Of a stretch of 64,000 nt of DNA, positions 25,683 through 38,757 are shown piece after piece. The stretch comes from Myxococcus hansupus (GTDB taxonomy: Bacteria > Myxococcota > Myxococcia > Myxococcales > Myxococcaceae): contig NZ_CP012109.1 of assembly GCF_000280925.3 (NCBI RefSeq), positions 2,686,501 to 2,750,500 on the forward strand, in the 5' to 3' direction. Under the pieces are notes generated by a model. It had not been told where the DNA came from and made no database searches. It saw only the letters and a list, made by a program, of their open reading frames with translations. Each line of letters opens with the position of its first letter. Positions within the stretch are counted from its first letter, which is position 1. Both the position numbers and the translations under genes were made by a program.

Positions 25683-27281
25683 CTACCGGCGGCGCGCGGC
25701 CACGTCGGAGTGCTTCTCCACGAACTCGGAGTAGGGCCCGTTGAAGTCGAGCACCTCCTGGCCCGCCTGGAGCGACCAGATGCGGGTGGCCACCTCGGAG
25801 ATGAGCTCCTGGTCGTGCGTCACGACGATGACGGTGCCCTCGTACTTCTGGAGACCTTCGGCGAGCGCGGCGATGGACTCGAGGTCCAGGTGGTTGGTGG
25901 GCTCGTCGAGCACCAGCACGTTGTCCTGCATGATCATCAGCTTGGACAGGAGCAGCCGCACCGTCTCACCACCGGAGAGGGTGTCGGTGTTCTTCATGCG
26001 CTCCTCACCGGAGAAGAGCATCCGGCCCAGCACGCCGGAGATCTCCTCGTTGGTGAGCTTGTCGTGCAGGTCGCGCAGCCAGCCGAAGCAGGTGGTGCCC
26101 TTGCGCACGACGCCGTGGTGGTCCTGCGGCAGGTAGCCCACGGAGGCCTGGTGGCCCCAGCCAATCTTCCCGCCGTCCGGCTCCAACTGCCCGGCGATCA
26201 TCTTCACCAGCGTGGACTTGCCCACGCCGTTGCGGCCGATGACGCAGACCTTCTCGCCCTTGCAGACCAGGGAGGTGAAGGGCTTGATGACCGACTGGCC
26301 GTCGAAGGACTTGTGGATGCCTTCAATCATCAGCGTCTGCTTTCCGCTGACCACCTTCTGGTCGAAGCGGATGAAGGGACGCGCGATGTTGGAGCGCTTG
26401 AGGTCGTCCGACTTCAGCTTGTCGATCTGCTTGATGCGGCTCTGCACCTGCGAGGCGCGGGTACCGGCGTGGAAGCGCGCGACGAAGTCCTGGAGCTGGG
26501 CGATCTTCTTCTTCTTCTCGGCCGTCTCGGACTCGACGCGGCTGCGCACCTGCGCCTTCTGCCGGACCATGTCGTCGTATCCACCGGGGTAGTGGATGAT
26601 GGCCTCGTAGTCGATGTCCGCGATGTGCGTGCAGATGGCGTTGAGGAAGTGCCGGTCGTGGCTGATGGTGATGAGCACGCCCTCGTACTCGTGGAGGAAC
26701 GTCTCCAGCCAGCGGATGGAGTCGATGTCGAGGTTGTTCGTGGGCTCGTCGAGCAGCAGGCCTTCGGGCTTGCCGAACAGCGCCTGCGCGAGCAGCACGC
26801 GGAGCTTGAGGCCGCCGGTGAGCTGCTTCATGGGCTCTTCGTGGAAGGCCTGGTCGATGCCGAGGCCCGCGAGCAGGGTGGAGGCGTCGCTCTCCGCGGA
26901 GTAGCCGTCCTCCTCGGCGATGACGCCCTCCAGCTCACCCAGCCGGTTGCCGTCCTCCTCGGTGATGTCCGACTTGGCCAGCAGCTCGTTCTTCTCGGAC
27001 ATGGCCGCCCAGAGGGGGCCGTTGCCCATGAGCACCACGTCGAGGACGCGGTTGTCCTCGTAGCGGAAGTGGTCCTGGCGGAGGATGCCCAGCTTGCGGG
27101 GCCGGACGATGTTGCCCATGTCCGCTTCCTCGTCCCCGGCGAGGATCTTCATGAACGTGGACTTCCCGGCCCCGTTCGGACCGGTCAGGCCGTAGCGACG
27201 GCCCGGTGAGAACGTGACGTTGACGTCCTCGAAAAGCTTCTTGGGCCCGTAGGCCTTGGAGACGTTGATGACGTTGAACAT
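25683..27281 (-). CDS. ABC-F family ATPase (YbiT-like)
   Basis: A 532-residue soluble protein with two ABC ATPase domains and no membrane segment, as in ABC-F translation factors. Domain 1 has Walker A GPNGAGKST near residues 35-43, signature QLTGGLKLRV and Walker B LLLDEPTNNLD. The charged inter-domain linker (ESETAEKKKKIAQLQDFVARF) is the P-site tRNA interaction arm. Domain 2 has GRNGVGKST, LSGGETVRLLL and VLVLDEPTNHLD. The overall pattern is nearest to YbiT. Such proteins bind the ribosomal E site and adjust stalled or initiating ribosomes. It is a single gene, divergent from tgt, which also serves translation. Confidence 0.93.
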   Translation of the reverse strand: MFNVINVSKAYGPKKLFEDVNVTFSPGRRYGLTGPNGAGKSTFMKILAGDEEADMGNIVRPRKLGILRQDHFRYEDNRVLDVVLMGNGPLWAAMSEKNELLAKSDITEEDGNRLGELEGVIAEEDGYSAESDASTLLAGLGIDQAFHEEPMKQLTGGLKLRVLLAQALFGKPEGLLLDEPTNNLDIDSIRWLETFLHEYEGVLITISHDRHFLNAICTHIADIDYEAIIHYPGGYDDMVRQKAQVRSRVESETAEKKKKIAQLQDFVARFHAGTRASQVQSRIKQIDKLKSDDLKRSNIARPFIRFDQKVVSGKQTLMIEGIHKSFDGQSVIKPFTSLVCKGEKVCVIGRNGVGKSTLVKMIAGQLEPDGGKIGWGHQASVGYLPQDHHGVVRKGTTCFGWLRDLHDKLTNEEISGVLGRMLFSGEERMKNTDTLSGGETVRLLLSKLMIMQDNVLVLDEPTNHLDLESIAALAEGLQKYEGTVIVVTHDQELISEVATRIWSLQAGQEVLDFNGPYSEFVEKHSDVAARRR

Positions 27282-29620
<2,339 letters not shown>

Positions 29621-29830
29621 CGGCGCTGGAGGCGCCACGTGCCTGACGGCGGTGGCCGCGCCGCGCGCCTGACGGTGGAGGAGGCGCCGCGTGTCGGATG
29701 GCGGTTCCGGGTGGCCGAGGCCGGTGTCATGGGCGGCACGCTCGTGGCGTTCCATGTCACGCACGGCAGACGGGCCGCCGTCAGCTCGTGAGGGAAGACA
29801 ACCTGTGCGGTCCGAGGTAATCGACGGAGC

Positions 29831-30697
29831 ATGCGCGAAGCCCTTCAGATGGAGGACTGGGGTGGTACCGGTCCGGTCCTGCACCTGGCCCACGCCAACG
29901 GATTTCCACCGGGCTGCTACCGGAAGCTCATCGAGCACCTGAAGCCGCGCTACCACGTCTTCACCCTGCGCACCCGCTGCCTCGTGCCGGGCTCCGACCC
30001 TCGGGAGCTGCGGACCTGGGATGACATGGCGGATGACCTGATTCATGCGCTGCGTGCGCAGGGCGTGCAGGGCATCGTGGGGGTGGGGCACAGCATGGGC
30101 GGCGTGGCGACACTGCTCGCGTCCGCGAAGGCCCCCGCGCTCTTTCGCGCCGTGGTGGCCATGGACCCGGTGTTGTTCACCGGGGCGCGGGAGTGGGCCC
30201 TGCGCGCGTTGACGCTGCTCGGATTGCGCAGTCGCGTGCCTCCCGCGAGCCTGGCGCGCCGGCGCCGGGAGGCCTGGGGCGCGCGTGAAGAGGCCGCCAC
30301 GAGCTACGGCAAGAAGCCGCTGTTCGCCCGCTTCGACCCGGAGTGCTTCCAGGACTACATCCACCACGGCCTGACGGATGCTCCCGGTGGAGGCTTCCGG
30401 CTGACCATCCCCAAGGCCTGGGAGGCGCGTGTCTTCGAGACGTCTCCTCGCGACGCCTGGCAGACGCTGAGCACGGTGAGCGTGCCGACGCTGGTGATTC
30501 GCGGCGCTGACTCCGACACGCTGACCCGTGACGCACTGGAGCGGGCGCGACTTACGGTGTCGGACATCCAGACCGAGGAGCTGTCCGGCACGGGGCACCT
30601 CTTCCCGTTGGAGCAGCCCGCTCGGTGTGCCGAGCGAATCCTGGCCTTCCTGGACGGGCTGGACGCATCCCGCGCGGTGGCCATGTCCGCGCGCTGA
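29831..30697 (+). CDS. Alpha/beta-hydrolase
   Basis: A 288-residue single-domain hydrolase. It has HLAHANGFPPGCY (oxyanion region, HG-like NG), the nucleophile elbow GVGHSMGG with Ser near residue 90, a lid region of about 80 residues, the acid IRGADSDTLT and the catalytic His in SGTGHLFPLEQP. There is no signal peptide, so it acts in the cytoplasm. The likely substrate is an ester or lipid-like molecule, but the family is too broad for more. The 210 bases before it hold no gene. It converges with the membrane protein at 30775. Confidence 0.88.
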   Translation: MREALQMEDWGGTGPVLHLAHANGFPPGCYRKLIEHLKPRYHVFTLRTRCLVPGSDPRELRTWDDMADDLIHALRAQGVQGIVGVGHSMGGVATLLASAKAPALFRAVVAMDPVLFTGAREWALRALTLLGLRSRVPPASLARRRREAWGAREEAATSYGKKPLFARFDPECFQDYIHHGLTDAPGGGFRLTIPKAWEARVFETSPRDAWQTLSTVSVPTLVIRGADSDTLTRDALERARLTVSDIQTEELSGTGHLFPLEQPARCAERILAFLDGLDASRAVAMSAR

Positions 30698-30774
30698 GGC
30701 CGCGCGGTCCGGCGTCGGTGCGTCGCGTCGCGCTGTTCATCTCCCATGGGTAGGGGAGGCATGGCGCTGGTGTG

Positions 30775-31251
30775 TTACGTCGCGCTGCTCGGCCGCCGTG
30801 AGTTGGGGGGCTCTTGGTGTGCGTCATGGCCTGGCCGAGGCGTGGTGCTTCGCTGGGACCTTCGCCGCAAGACGTAGTTCATGAGGGTAAGACCGAGGCC
30901 ATGAATGGCCGCGTCCGCGAGGGGCGCCAGTCCGAAGTGCAAGGCGCTCTCGCCGAGGCGCGGTCCCGGGCCAAAGTGCTCGACCGGAATCGCGACGAGC
31001 AAGAAGAGCGACATTGCCTCGAAGAACATGAAGCGCAGCCAGCAGCGCCAGCGCGCGTCCCGGAGTGCCCCCGACGAAAGCAGGGCAACGACCAGGGCAG
31101 GCGCCATCATCAGCATCGCGCGGAACTGCCAGAACTGGGAGAGGGTGCCCTCGGACCAGGCCCAGAAGGCCACGAAGCTGGCCACGGCTCCACCGACCAG
31201 GACCACCACGTCCAATGCGATGCCCAGGAACAGCCTCCCCTTGGTTTTCAT
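30775..31251 (-). CDS. Small four-helix membrane protein
   Basis: A 158-residue protein with four clear hydrophobic segments (FLGIALDVVVLVGGAVASFVAF, MLMMAPALVVALLSS, FMFFEAMSLFLLVAI, and FGLAPLADAAIHGLGLTLM) and a basic, disordered C-terminal tail. No family is recognised. GGGGGA lies 6 bases before ATG 31251, which is preferred to an upstream start because it leaves a short Lys-rich N-terminus directly before the first helix. Its upstream side faces the inverted-repeat region. Confidence 0.75.
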   Translation of the reverse strand: MKTKGRLFLGIALDVVVLVGGAVASFVAFWAWSEGTLSQFWQFRAMLMMAPALVVALLSSGALRDARWRCWLRFMFFEAMSLFLLVAIPVEHFGPGPRLGESALHFGLAPLADAAIHGLGLTLMNYVLRRRSQRSTTPRPGHDAHQEPPNSRRPSSAT

Positions 31252-31491
31252 GCGCGATCCCCCATGTGGATGCGGAAGGTATCGGCTCACGTCGAACACC
31301 GTGAGGAACAAGTTGTTCGAAGATTGATAGCCAGGAGTAATCAATGGACCGGCGGCTGTTGGGGGCGGAAGCCAGGTTCACGGGCCACCTGGTCGCGGCC
31401 GCCCCATCCCGACGCGCACCGCCATTGCGCATGGCAAATCTCACCCAGGCACATGTGCCTGCCACCTCCGCCGAAGTGCCTTTGGCCGCTA

Positions 31492-31569
31492 GCTGTTCGG
31501 AAATGTCGGGACATTTGCGGTGGGCGGTTGAGCGCGCCCCTCACAAAACCCCCGACATTTCCGAACAGC
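31492..31569. repeat. 78-bp element with perfect 19-bp inverted repeats
   Basis: GCTGTTCGGAAATGTCGGG (31492-31510) recurs exactly inverted at 31551-31569, with 40 bases between. The left arm overlaps a second palindrome, AAATGTC-GG-GACATTT (31503-31518 region), so GACATTT/AAATGTC occurs three times. The rest of the 461-base gap 31252-31712 has no gene I can support. The arms, beginning TGTTCGG, resemble transposon ends with internal repeats, such as those of IS21-type elements, so this may be a short non-autonomous relic or a pair of ends left by a deletion. Confidence 0.65.
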
Positions 31570-31712
31570 GAGCGGAGAGGCGACCTTCGGAATGGCCTCG
31601 ACCGGCGTTCGCATCTTCGACGGTGGATGCGGGGACGCGTCGGGTCCGCGCCTCCGACCGATGCGCAGCCGCTCGCCCGCCAGTGCATCGGCCTCGAGCT
31701 AGCGGGCCATCC

Positions 31713-32441
31713 TCAGCCGGCGCTCTCCGGATGGCCGGGGAGTGGCGCTTCCTGACTCCTGGCGCGTGCCCGTTCACGAGCAAGAAACGCCTGTCGCGCG
31801 AGCCGGATGTCCTGACCCCTCCTCGCCTCAAGGACATCCAGGTAATGCCGGATGACCTTCGTGACGCGGCAGATTTCCGCGAAGCGCCAGATGTCCTCGG
31901 CCGTGCTGAGTCCAGACAGGAGCGTGTCGCGGATCGCACTCACCGCGATGGGGAATCCCAGCTTGTTGCGATACTTGAACAGGTCCGCGACAGTCTTCGC
32001 GGCCCCATAGACCACGATGGGCAGTGGCCCGAGGCGTCGGTGCTCGACGCCTTCCGTTCGAGCCCGCCCCGAGAAGCGCACCAATTGGAGTGGTGGCTCG
32101 GTCCACGTGGGCTTTCGAGCTCGCTCCCCGATGGCCATCCAGACTTCCGAGGGGGCTTGCGGCAGCAGGCCATGGACCCACAGCGCGGATTTGAGACAGA
32201 GCACGCCCTGGGGGACGCGCTTGGCCGCGATTGCCGTTGCGTTGACCCAGGCGTTGGATGGCGCCCAGACGCCCGGCGCGACTTCCCGCATCGCACCCAG
32301 GTTGCGGAGCAGGTTGAGCTCGCTTCGTGGGACGCCATGTGCTTCCAGGTCCCGCGAGCGAAGCAACCCCAAGTGCTCCGCCAGTGCCATCACGGAGGGC
32401 CGGGTCTTGTATCCAGGCCTCCGTCGCAATCTGTTCCCCAT
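31713..32441 (-). CDS. AbiEi-type antitoxin-like protein, no toxin partner
   Basis: A 242-residue DNA-binding protein. The N-terminal region (about 10-80) is a winged-helix-like domain (GLLRSRDLEAHGVPRSELNLLRNLGAMREV, PGVWAP). The C-terminal part has VLCLKSALWVHGLLPQAPSEVWMAIG, LQLVRFSGRARTEGVEHRRLG and VYGAAKTVADLFKYRNKLGF, the pattern of AbiEi antitoxins of type IV toxin-antitoxin systems. These normally sit directly upstream of an AbiEii nucleotidyltransferase toxin. Here nothing resembling AbiEii follows: the next 460 bases hold only the inverted-repeat element. AGGAGG lies 8 bases before ATG 32441. It may be an orphan that survived loss of its toxin, or a stand-alone regulator. Confidence 0.85.
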   Translation of the reverse strand: MGNRLRRRPGYKTRPSVMALAEHLGLLRSRDLEAHGVPRSELNLLRNLGAMREVAPGVWAPSNAWVNATAIAAKRVPQGVLCLKSALWVHGLLPQAPSEVWMAIGERARKPTWTEPPLQLVRFSGRARTEGVEHRRLGPLPIVVYGAAKTVADLFKYRNKLGFPIAVSAIRDTLLSGLSTAEDIWRFAEICRVTKVIRHYLDVLEARRGQDIRLARQAFLARERARARSQEAPLPGHPESAG

Positions 32442-32522
32442 CGCCACCCCTCCTCGGCGCCCAGTCCCCGGACGGTGCTCCGGGGCCAGCATCGCGAGGA
32501 GGTCCAACACGCCACTGCCCGG

Positions 32523-33071
32523 TCAGTGGGACTTCGCGCGCGTCGCGTGCTCGGCCGAGGAGAAGGTGAACTCCGCGCGGCGGTTCTTGCGGAACGCCTC
32601 GTCCGTGTGGGCCTCCGACAGCGGCCGCTCCTCACCGTAGGAGATGATGGAGAGCTGCGCGGGAGCGACGCCCAGGTTGCGCAGGTAGTCGCGCACCACG
32701 GCGGCGCGCCGGTGGCCCAGCGCGATGTTGTACTCGACGGTGCCCAGCTCGCAGGTGTGGCCCGACACGGTGACGCGCGTCGCCGGCCGCTCACGCAGCG
32801 CGGTGGCGAGCTGGTTGAGCATCTCGCGGGACTCGGGCTTCAGCGTGGCCGAGTCGAGCTCGAAGTACACGGGGTCCGCGGCCAGTGCGCCCATGCGCCG
32901 CAGCGCCTCCTCGTCGTCATCGGCCGACGTCCGAGGCGTCGCCGCCACGGCGGTGGGCGCGCGGTTGTTGTGCGAATCCGGCAGCGTGTCCGTGGCAGAG
33001 GACGTCTTCTGCTTGGAGGCGCAACCAGTCAGGCTGACCACGACCAGGAGGGACAGGAGGGTTCGGTTCAT
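32523..33071 (-). CDS. OmpA/Pal-like lipoprotein
   Basis: A 182-residue outer-membrane lipoprotein. MNRTLLSLLVVVSLTGC is a lipoprotein leader with the lipobox LTGC. The disordered linker (about 20-60) is followed by an OmpA C-terminal peptidoglycan-binding domain (about 65-180): VYFELDSATLKPESREML, VTVSGHTCELGTVEYNIALGHRRA (canonical GHTDxxG... with Cys replacing Asp), YLRNLGV and ISYGEERP. It resembles Pal but stands outside a tol operon. The Asp-to-Cys change in GHTD is at a ligand-contacting site, although Pal proteins often read GHTDERG/GHCDERG, so binding is probably kept. Confidence 0.92.
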   Translation of the reverse strand: MNRTLLSLLVVVSLTGCASKQKTSSATDTLPDSHNNRAPTAVAATPRTSADDDEEALRRMGALAADPVYFELDSATLKPESREMLNQLATALRERPATRVTVSGHTCELGTVEYNIALGHRRAAVVRDYLRNLGVAPAQLSIISYGEERPLSEAHTDEAFRKNRRAEFTFSSAEHATRAKSH

Positions 33072-33160
33072 GCCCTTCGTTGATTACAAACGCCGTGCCG
33101 CGGCCCCTTCACTCGGAGGCCCCCACGCGGGGGCCCGGGCACCGTTGCAGACCGCGCAGG

Positions 33161-34522
<1,362 letters not shown>

Positions 34523-34533
<11 letters not shown>

Positions 34534-36661
34534 GTCGCTCCTCTCCGGCGAGTGCGGCCACGGGCCAGCGCACGGTGACGCGGGTGCCGCGCTCGGGCGC
34601 GCTGTCCAGTTCGATGCGGCCTCCGTGGTTGCGCACGATGTGCGCCACCATCGTCAGGCCCAGGCCGGTGCCCTGGCCTCGCTTCTTGGTGGTGAAAAAG
34701 GGGTCGAAGACCTGGTGGACGTGGTGGGGGGAGATGCCGCAGCCGTTGTCTTCCACTTCCACGCGCACCATGTCCCAGGCGCCCGGCGCGTTCTCCGTGT
34801 CCAGGCTCGCGCTCAGCCGCACGCGGCCGCCGGGTTCGCAGGCGTCGCACGCGTTGATGACCAGGTTGATGAGCACCTGCTGGAACTGGTCGGGGTCCGC
34901 CGCCACGGCGGGCATGCCAGCGGCCACGTCCACCTCCAGCTTCAACCGGCGGCGCTCGACCTCCATCCACAGGAGCTCGCGCACGCTGTGCACCAGGGGC
35001 TCCAGCGCCACGGCCTGCGCGTCCGCCGGCTGGAGCCGCGAGAAGTCGAGCAGTTGGCGCAGCGTCCGGCTCACCCTGTCAATCTGCTCGACGATGGTGC
35101 CCAGGCCGGGCCCCTGCGCATGGCCCGGGCCCAGCTTCTCCATGACGTACTCGGCGCGGCCACGGACGATGCCCAGCGGCGTGCCAATCTCATGCGCGAT
35201 GCCGGCCGCCAGCACGCCCACCGTGGCGAGCTTCTCCGCGCGCAGCAACTGTCCCTCCAGCGCGCGCAGGTTGCTCAGGTCCTCGATGACGACCAGCGTG
35301 TGGACGTCCGAGGTGCTGGGCTCCAGCGGCACCGCGTGGACGTTGTACTGGCCCTGCTCCTCGAAGAGGCACAGCGGCTCGCCATGGAGGTTGCGCACGC
35401 GGCCATCGAGCGTGGCCGCGTGGACCAGGTCCTCCAGGCGCTGGATGACGGGGGCCTGGGCGTGGGGGAAGGCGGCGGCCAGCGTCTGGCCCACGGCGTC
35501 CGCGGGCATGCGGGCGCTGAGCGCGCGGTTGGCGGCGGAGATGTGCCGGGACGCGGAGAGCGCCAGCACCCCCGTGGGGATGTGGTCGAGAATCTTCTGC
35601 GTCTTGTCGTGCAGGTGGGCCAGCCGCTGCGCGTGGCGCTGACTCTCCCGCAGGGCCTCGGCGCGGCTGTGCGCGAGCACCACGTACACGCCAAAGGCGA
35701 TGATGAACCCGGAGACGAGCACCGCGGCCAGCGACAGGCGCAGAATCAAGCTGCGCTCGTGCGTGCGCAGCACCCGGGTGCTGGCAAGCGTCGCCACCGG
35801 CCACGCCGTGCCGTTCTTGAAGCGAACGGGGCTGAAGGTGACCACCGCCTCGGAGTCACCCAGCCCGAGCCGGGCGGCCTCCTGGCGCTCGATGACGAGG
35901 GTGCCGGATTCGCCCGCGCGCATCCGCTGGACGAGCGACGTCAGCCCGGGCGTCTGGTGGCCCTCGGTGGCGAGGCGCCCGAAGGCGTCCGACAAGCTGG
36001 GATGCGTCAGCGACCCGGGCGTGCCGTGAACCCCCAGCACCAGCAGCCGTGTCTCCGAATCCGAGGCGAGCAGCTTCAGCGGGGCGAAGAGCGGCTCGGC
36101 GTCCACCAGCACCACCACCACGCCGCCGCCGTCCGGCGCGTCTTCCGGAAGCGCGGTGGCGAAGGCGCGCAGCCAACCGGTGCGGGCGCGGGGCAGGGGC
36201 GGGGAGGAGACGATGTGTCCCGGCGGATGACGCCGCGCCTGCTCCACGGTGTGCGCGAGGTCCTCGGCGGTGAACTGGTGCGTCATCGACGCCGCGCTGC
36301 GCCGGTCCACCAGCCGGAGCCGCTCCTGGCCGTCCGTGCCGAAGACGAGGATGGCCTTGTATTGCCCCACCGCCTCCAGCAGGGCGCGCATCTCCCGGCG
36401 ATGCTCCTCGGCGGTGCCGGGCTGGGCGAGCAGCTCACCGGCGAAGCGGAGGTCCTCCTCCGCGCCCTCCAGGGCCGCCGAGACGCCTCGCACGGCCTCC
36501 TGGAGCTGGGCCTGCCGCTCGCGGGCCATCTGGTCCACCAGGGCCTGCCTGTCTCGCTGCATGAAGTGCAGGACCCCCGCGATGATGCCGGAGAGCACCA
36601 GGCACAACAGCAGGACTGGCAAGACGGACAGGCGCATGAACTCGGGGGCCGGACGCTTCAC
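34523..36661 (-). CDS. NtrB-like sensor histidine kinase
   Basis: A membrane histidine kinase, 712 residues from GTG 36661. The first membrane helix is [22 protein letters not shown], then about 290 residues of extracytoplasmic sensor, a second helix ([19 protein letters not shown]), a PAS-like domain ([23 protein letters not shown]), the phosphoacceptor AHEIGTPLG and an HATPase domain with N box ([10 protein letters not shown]), DNGCGI and GTGLGLTM. It pairs with the NtrC gene that overlaps its end. The frame is open upstream to GTG 36736, but that codon lies at or before the expected start site of the sigma54-type promoter at 36743-36758, so an internal start (GTG 36661 or ATG 36637) is preferred. 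Confidence 0.9.
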
Positions 36662-36742
36662 CCGGACCTGGATGGGCCCGAGTGCCTGCTGGACCTCCGC
36701 GCCGCCTGGCAGCGCTTCAGCCCGGAGGAAAGTCACGCAGGT

Positions 36743-36758
36743 AGCAACGCGCGTGCCC
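36743..36758 (-). promoter_or_regulatory. Sigma54-type (-24/-12) promoter of the NtrB/NtrC pair
   Basis: On the minus strand the sequence reads GGGGCACG-CGCG-TTGCTA. This matches the sigma54 consensus TGGCACG-N4-TTGCW at every position except the first T. The -24 GG and -12 GC have the required spacing. Transcription would start near 36732 and run into the kinase and the sigma54 activator, so the pair could control itself. It is in the 233-base gap between this operon and the DUF3014 gene. Confidence 0.65.
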
Positions 36759-36840
36759 CGCGGGCCGCTCCTCTGCGCGGCGATGGAACAGCCCAGAACA
36801 CCGCCGCAATCTGCATGGCTGTCGTTGCATCCTGCCAGGG

Positions 36841-36863
36841 CCGGAGCGGGTGACGCGCTCCGG
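36841..36863 (-). terminator. Hairpin downstream of the DUF3014 gene
   Basis: CCGGAGCG (36841-36848) pairs with CGCTCCGG (36856-36863), an 8-bp perfect stem with a 7-base loop. It lies 31-53 bases past the minus-strand stop at 36894. No T-run is present. Confidence 0.5.
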
Positions 36864-36893
36864 CACCGGCAGGTCCCCCGGGAAGGCGGGCGC

Positions 36894-37688
36894 TCAGCGG
36901 CGGGACGCCTGCTGGGTGAGCTGCTGGGACGCCTCGCGCACCTTGCCCTGGATGCGGCGGAGGTTCTGCGGACCCATGCGCAGCAGGTGCTTCTGCGCGG
37001 CCGTCAGCGACTCGAGCTTCGGGTCGGCGTAGACGTACATGGCGCCCTTGGGAACCACTTCCACGTCACCGTCGATGACGGGCACGGAGAGCACCTGCTC
37101 GAAGGCGAGGTGAAGCGTCGCGTCGAACGTGCTGCCCGGGCGCGCGTTCTCCTTGTGGAGGCGCTCGGCCAGGTGCCGCACCTCGCGGTACGTGGACACC
37201 AGCACGCCCATGTCGAGCGAGCCCACCACCTTGCCGATGACGTCGTAGCGCGCGTAGCTCTGCTTCTCGATGACGTGCTTGCCGGCCTTGCGGCGCGCCT
37301 CGAAGGTGCCGCCCGGGGCGAGGAAGCTCACGGCCTCGCGCGGGCTGTCTCCGGCCGCCACGTTCCCCACGACGGTGACGAAGCGGCGCAGCAAGTCATT
37401 CTCCCGCAGCCACCCGGCGAACTCCGGCAGGGCCGAGGCCCGCGCGAGCCGCGAGCGCATCAGCGCGTCCATCTCCGCCGAGGAGGGCAGCGCGCTCTCC
37501 GCGCGAGGCGCCACGCTCGGATGGGACGGCTTGGGAATCACCGCCTGCGACGGGTTGGGCAGCGCCGTCGACGACTGCCGGAGCACCAGCCACGTGCCCA
37601 TGCCCGCGAACACCACCACCACCGCCGCAACGGCCACGCCCACGTGCAGCCGGCTGGGAGACTTCGTCACCACTTCAGGGTTGTTCAT
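36894..37688 (-). CDS. DUF3014 family membrane-anchored protein
   Basis: A 264-residue protein with one N-terminal membrane helix (LHVGVAVAAVVVVFAGMGTWLVL, about residues 17-39), a Pro/Ser linker and an extracytoplasmic domain of about 190 residues. WLRENDLLRRFVTVVGNVAAGDSPREAVSFLAPGG, YARYDVIGKVVGSLDMGVLVSTYREV and GSTFDATLHLAFEQVLSVPV are the DUF3014 pattern. The family's role is unknown; its conservation suggests an envelope task. GGAGG lies 8 bases before ATG 37688, which is chosen over an upstream in-frame ATG because it starts the short cytoplasmic tail. Confidence 0.88.
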   Translation of the reverse strand: MNNPEVVTKSPSRLHVGVAVAAVVVVFAGMGTWLVLRQSSTALPNPSQAVIPKPSHPSVAPRAESALPSSAEMDALMRSRLARASALPEFAGWLRENDLLRRFVTVVGNVAAGDSPREAVSFLAPGGTFEARRKAGKHVIEKQSYARYDVIGKVVGSLDMGVLVSTYREVRHLAERLHKENARPGSTFDATLHLAFEQVLSVPVIDGDVEVVPKGAMYVYADPKLESLTAAQKHLLRMGPQNLRRIQGKVREASQQLTQQASRR

Positions 37689-37878
37689 GCGCCATCCTCC
37701 GAGGGATGCCGCATGGGATTGCACCCGCGATGCCAGGGGCTCGCGCGAGGCCAGGATGCCTCGCGTTTCCCTCTGAGAGGCGCTCCACCGCGTGGTCCCC
37801 GCGGCACGCCCGCCTGCTCAGCGAGCGTGGCGTACCGCGGTTCACGCCGTGGCGAAGCGCCACGGCGCGTGGCCAGGA

Positions 37879-38496
37879 TTACGCGCGGGGCCGGGACGCG
37901 CCGGAGTCGTCATCCGTCGCGGTGAGGGCCGCCTCGGCGGGAGCCTCCGCCCAGCGGATGTGGAACGTGGCCGCGGTGCCGTCGAACTCCTCGGGGATGG
38001 AGACCACCCGCCAGCCGCCGCACAGCTCCACCGCGCGCGCCAGCAGGCCCGCGGCGAAGGTCGGCATGTCGGCCAGCACGTCGTTCATCCGAAGCTCCAG
38101 CGACGTCGGCCCTCGCTCGACGATTTCGACCACACTGAAGTTGTTGCCGGCGCGAAAGCCCATCCCCGAGCGCAGCAGCATCCGCCGCGGACCGGCGAGC
38201 CGGACAACGCCCAGCAGGGCCCGGCCGAAGAAGGTGCCGAAGTACGCGTCCATGAACCGCTCGCCCAGCGAGTAGTAGGCCGCCTCGGCGGGGACGCCGC
38301 CGTAGACGTGGCCAGCGGCGATGCGGAGGAACTCCTTCCACTGCTCCAGGGTGTAGGACCGCTCCAACTTCTGGTCGAGGTCCAGTCCCGCCCGGCGCAG
38401 GTGCTCGCGGCACGCCGGGGTGAGCCGGTTCTCGAGGGCGCGAACGAAGAGCGCCTCAACGGTTTGGGTGAAAACAAGCTTCTCGGAAGAAGTCAT
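37879..38496 (-). CDS. Myxococcus paralogous family protein (TIGR02265/DUF2378)
   Basis: A 205-residue soluble protein. The pattern TVEALFVRAL, LRRAGLDLDQKLERSYTLEQWKEFLRIAAGHVYGGVPAEAAYYSLGERFMDAYFGTFFGRALLGVVRLAGPRRML, and a C-terminal beta-rich half (VEIVERGPTSLELRMNDVL) identify the TIGR02265/DUF2378 family, which is expanded in Myxococcus and close relatives. Function is unknown. It supports the taxonomic reading of the window. Its divergent upstream gap faces the acyl-CoA synthetase fusion. Confidence 0.92.
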   Translation of the reverse strand: MTSSEKLVFTQTVEALFVRALENRLTPACREHLRRAGLDLDQKLERSYTLEQWKEFLRIAAGHVYGGVPAEAAYYSLGERFMDAYFGTFFGRALLGVVRLAGPRRMLLRSGMGFRAGNNFSVVEIVERGPTSLELRMNDVLADMPTFAAGLLARAVELCGGWRVVSIPEEFDGTAATFHIRWAEAPAEAALTATDDDSGASRPRA

Positions 38497-38757
38497 AGAG
38501 GCGCCCCGTATACACCGAGCGGGCCGTGGGATGCTCGCCTACTGGTGAATGTTCGTTCAGGTAGACTGTCCACGAGCGTCAGAACGGCTCGCGTCACGTA
38601 CTGGTTGTAAGTGCGACATGTGCGACTTCCGCCGGACCTGTCCCCCTCTGGGCAGCCGGGAGTGCCCGTAATTCAGTTCTATCTCATTTGGGCGCGGCTG
38701 CGGAGGGGGCACGCGAAGGCCATTGCGCGCGGGGGGCGGGGCCGCGATGACGGGGGC

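Noticed and set aside
31492-31569. Reading the 19-bp inverted repeat as an ordinary terminator
   Set aside because: A 40-base loop and the lack of a T-run make this unlikely; it is listed as a repeat element.
36662-36736. N-terminal extension of the NtrB-like kinase from GTG 36736
   Set aside because: It has no ribosome site and lies at the predicted start of transcription of the sigma54-type promoter.
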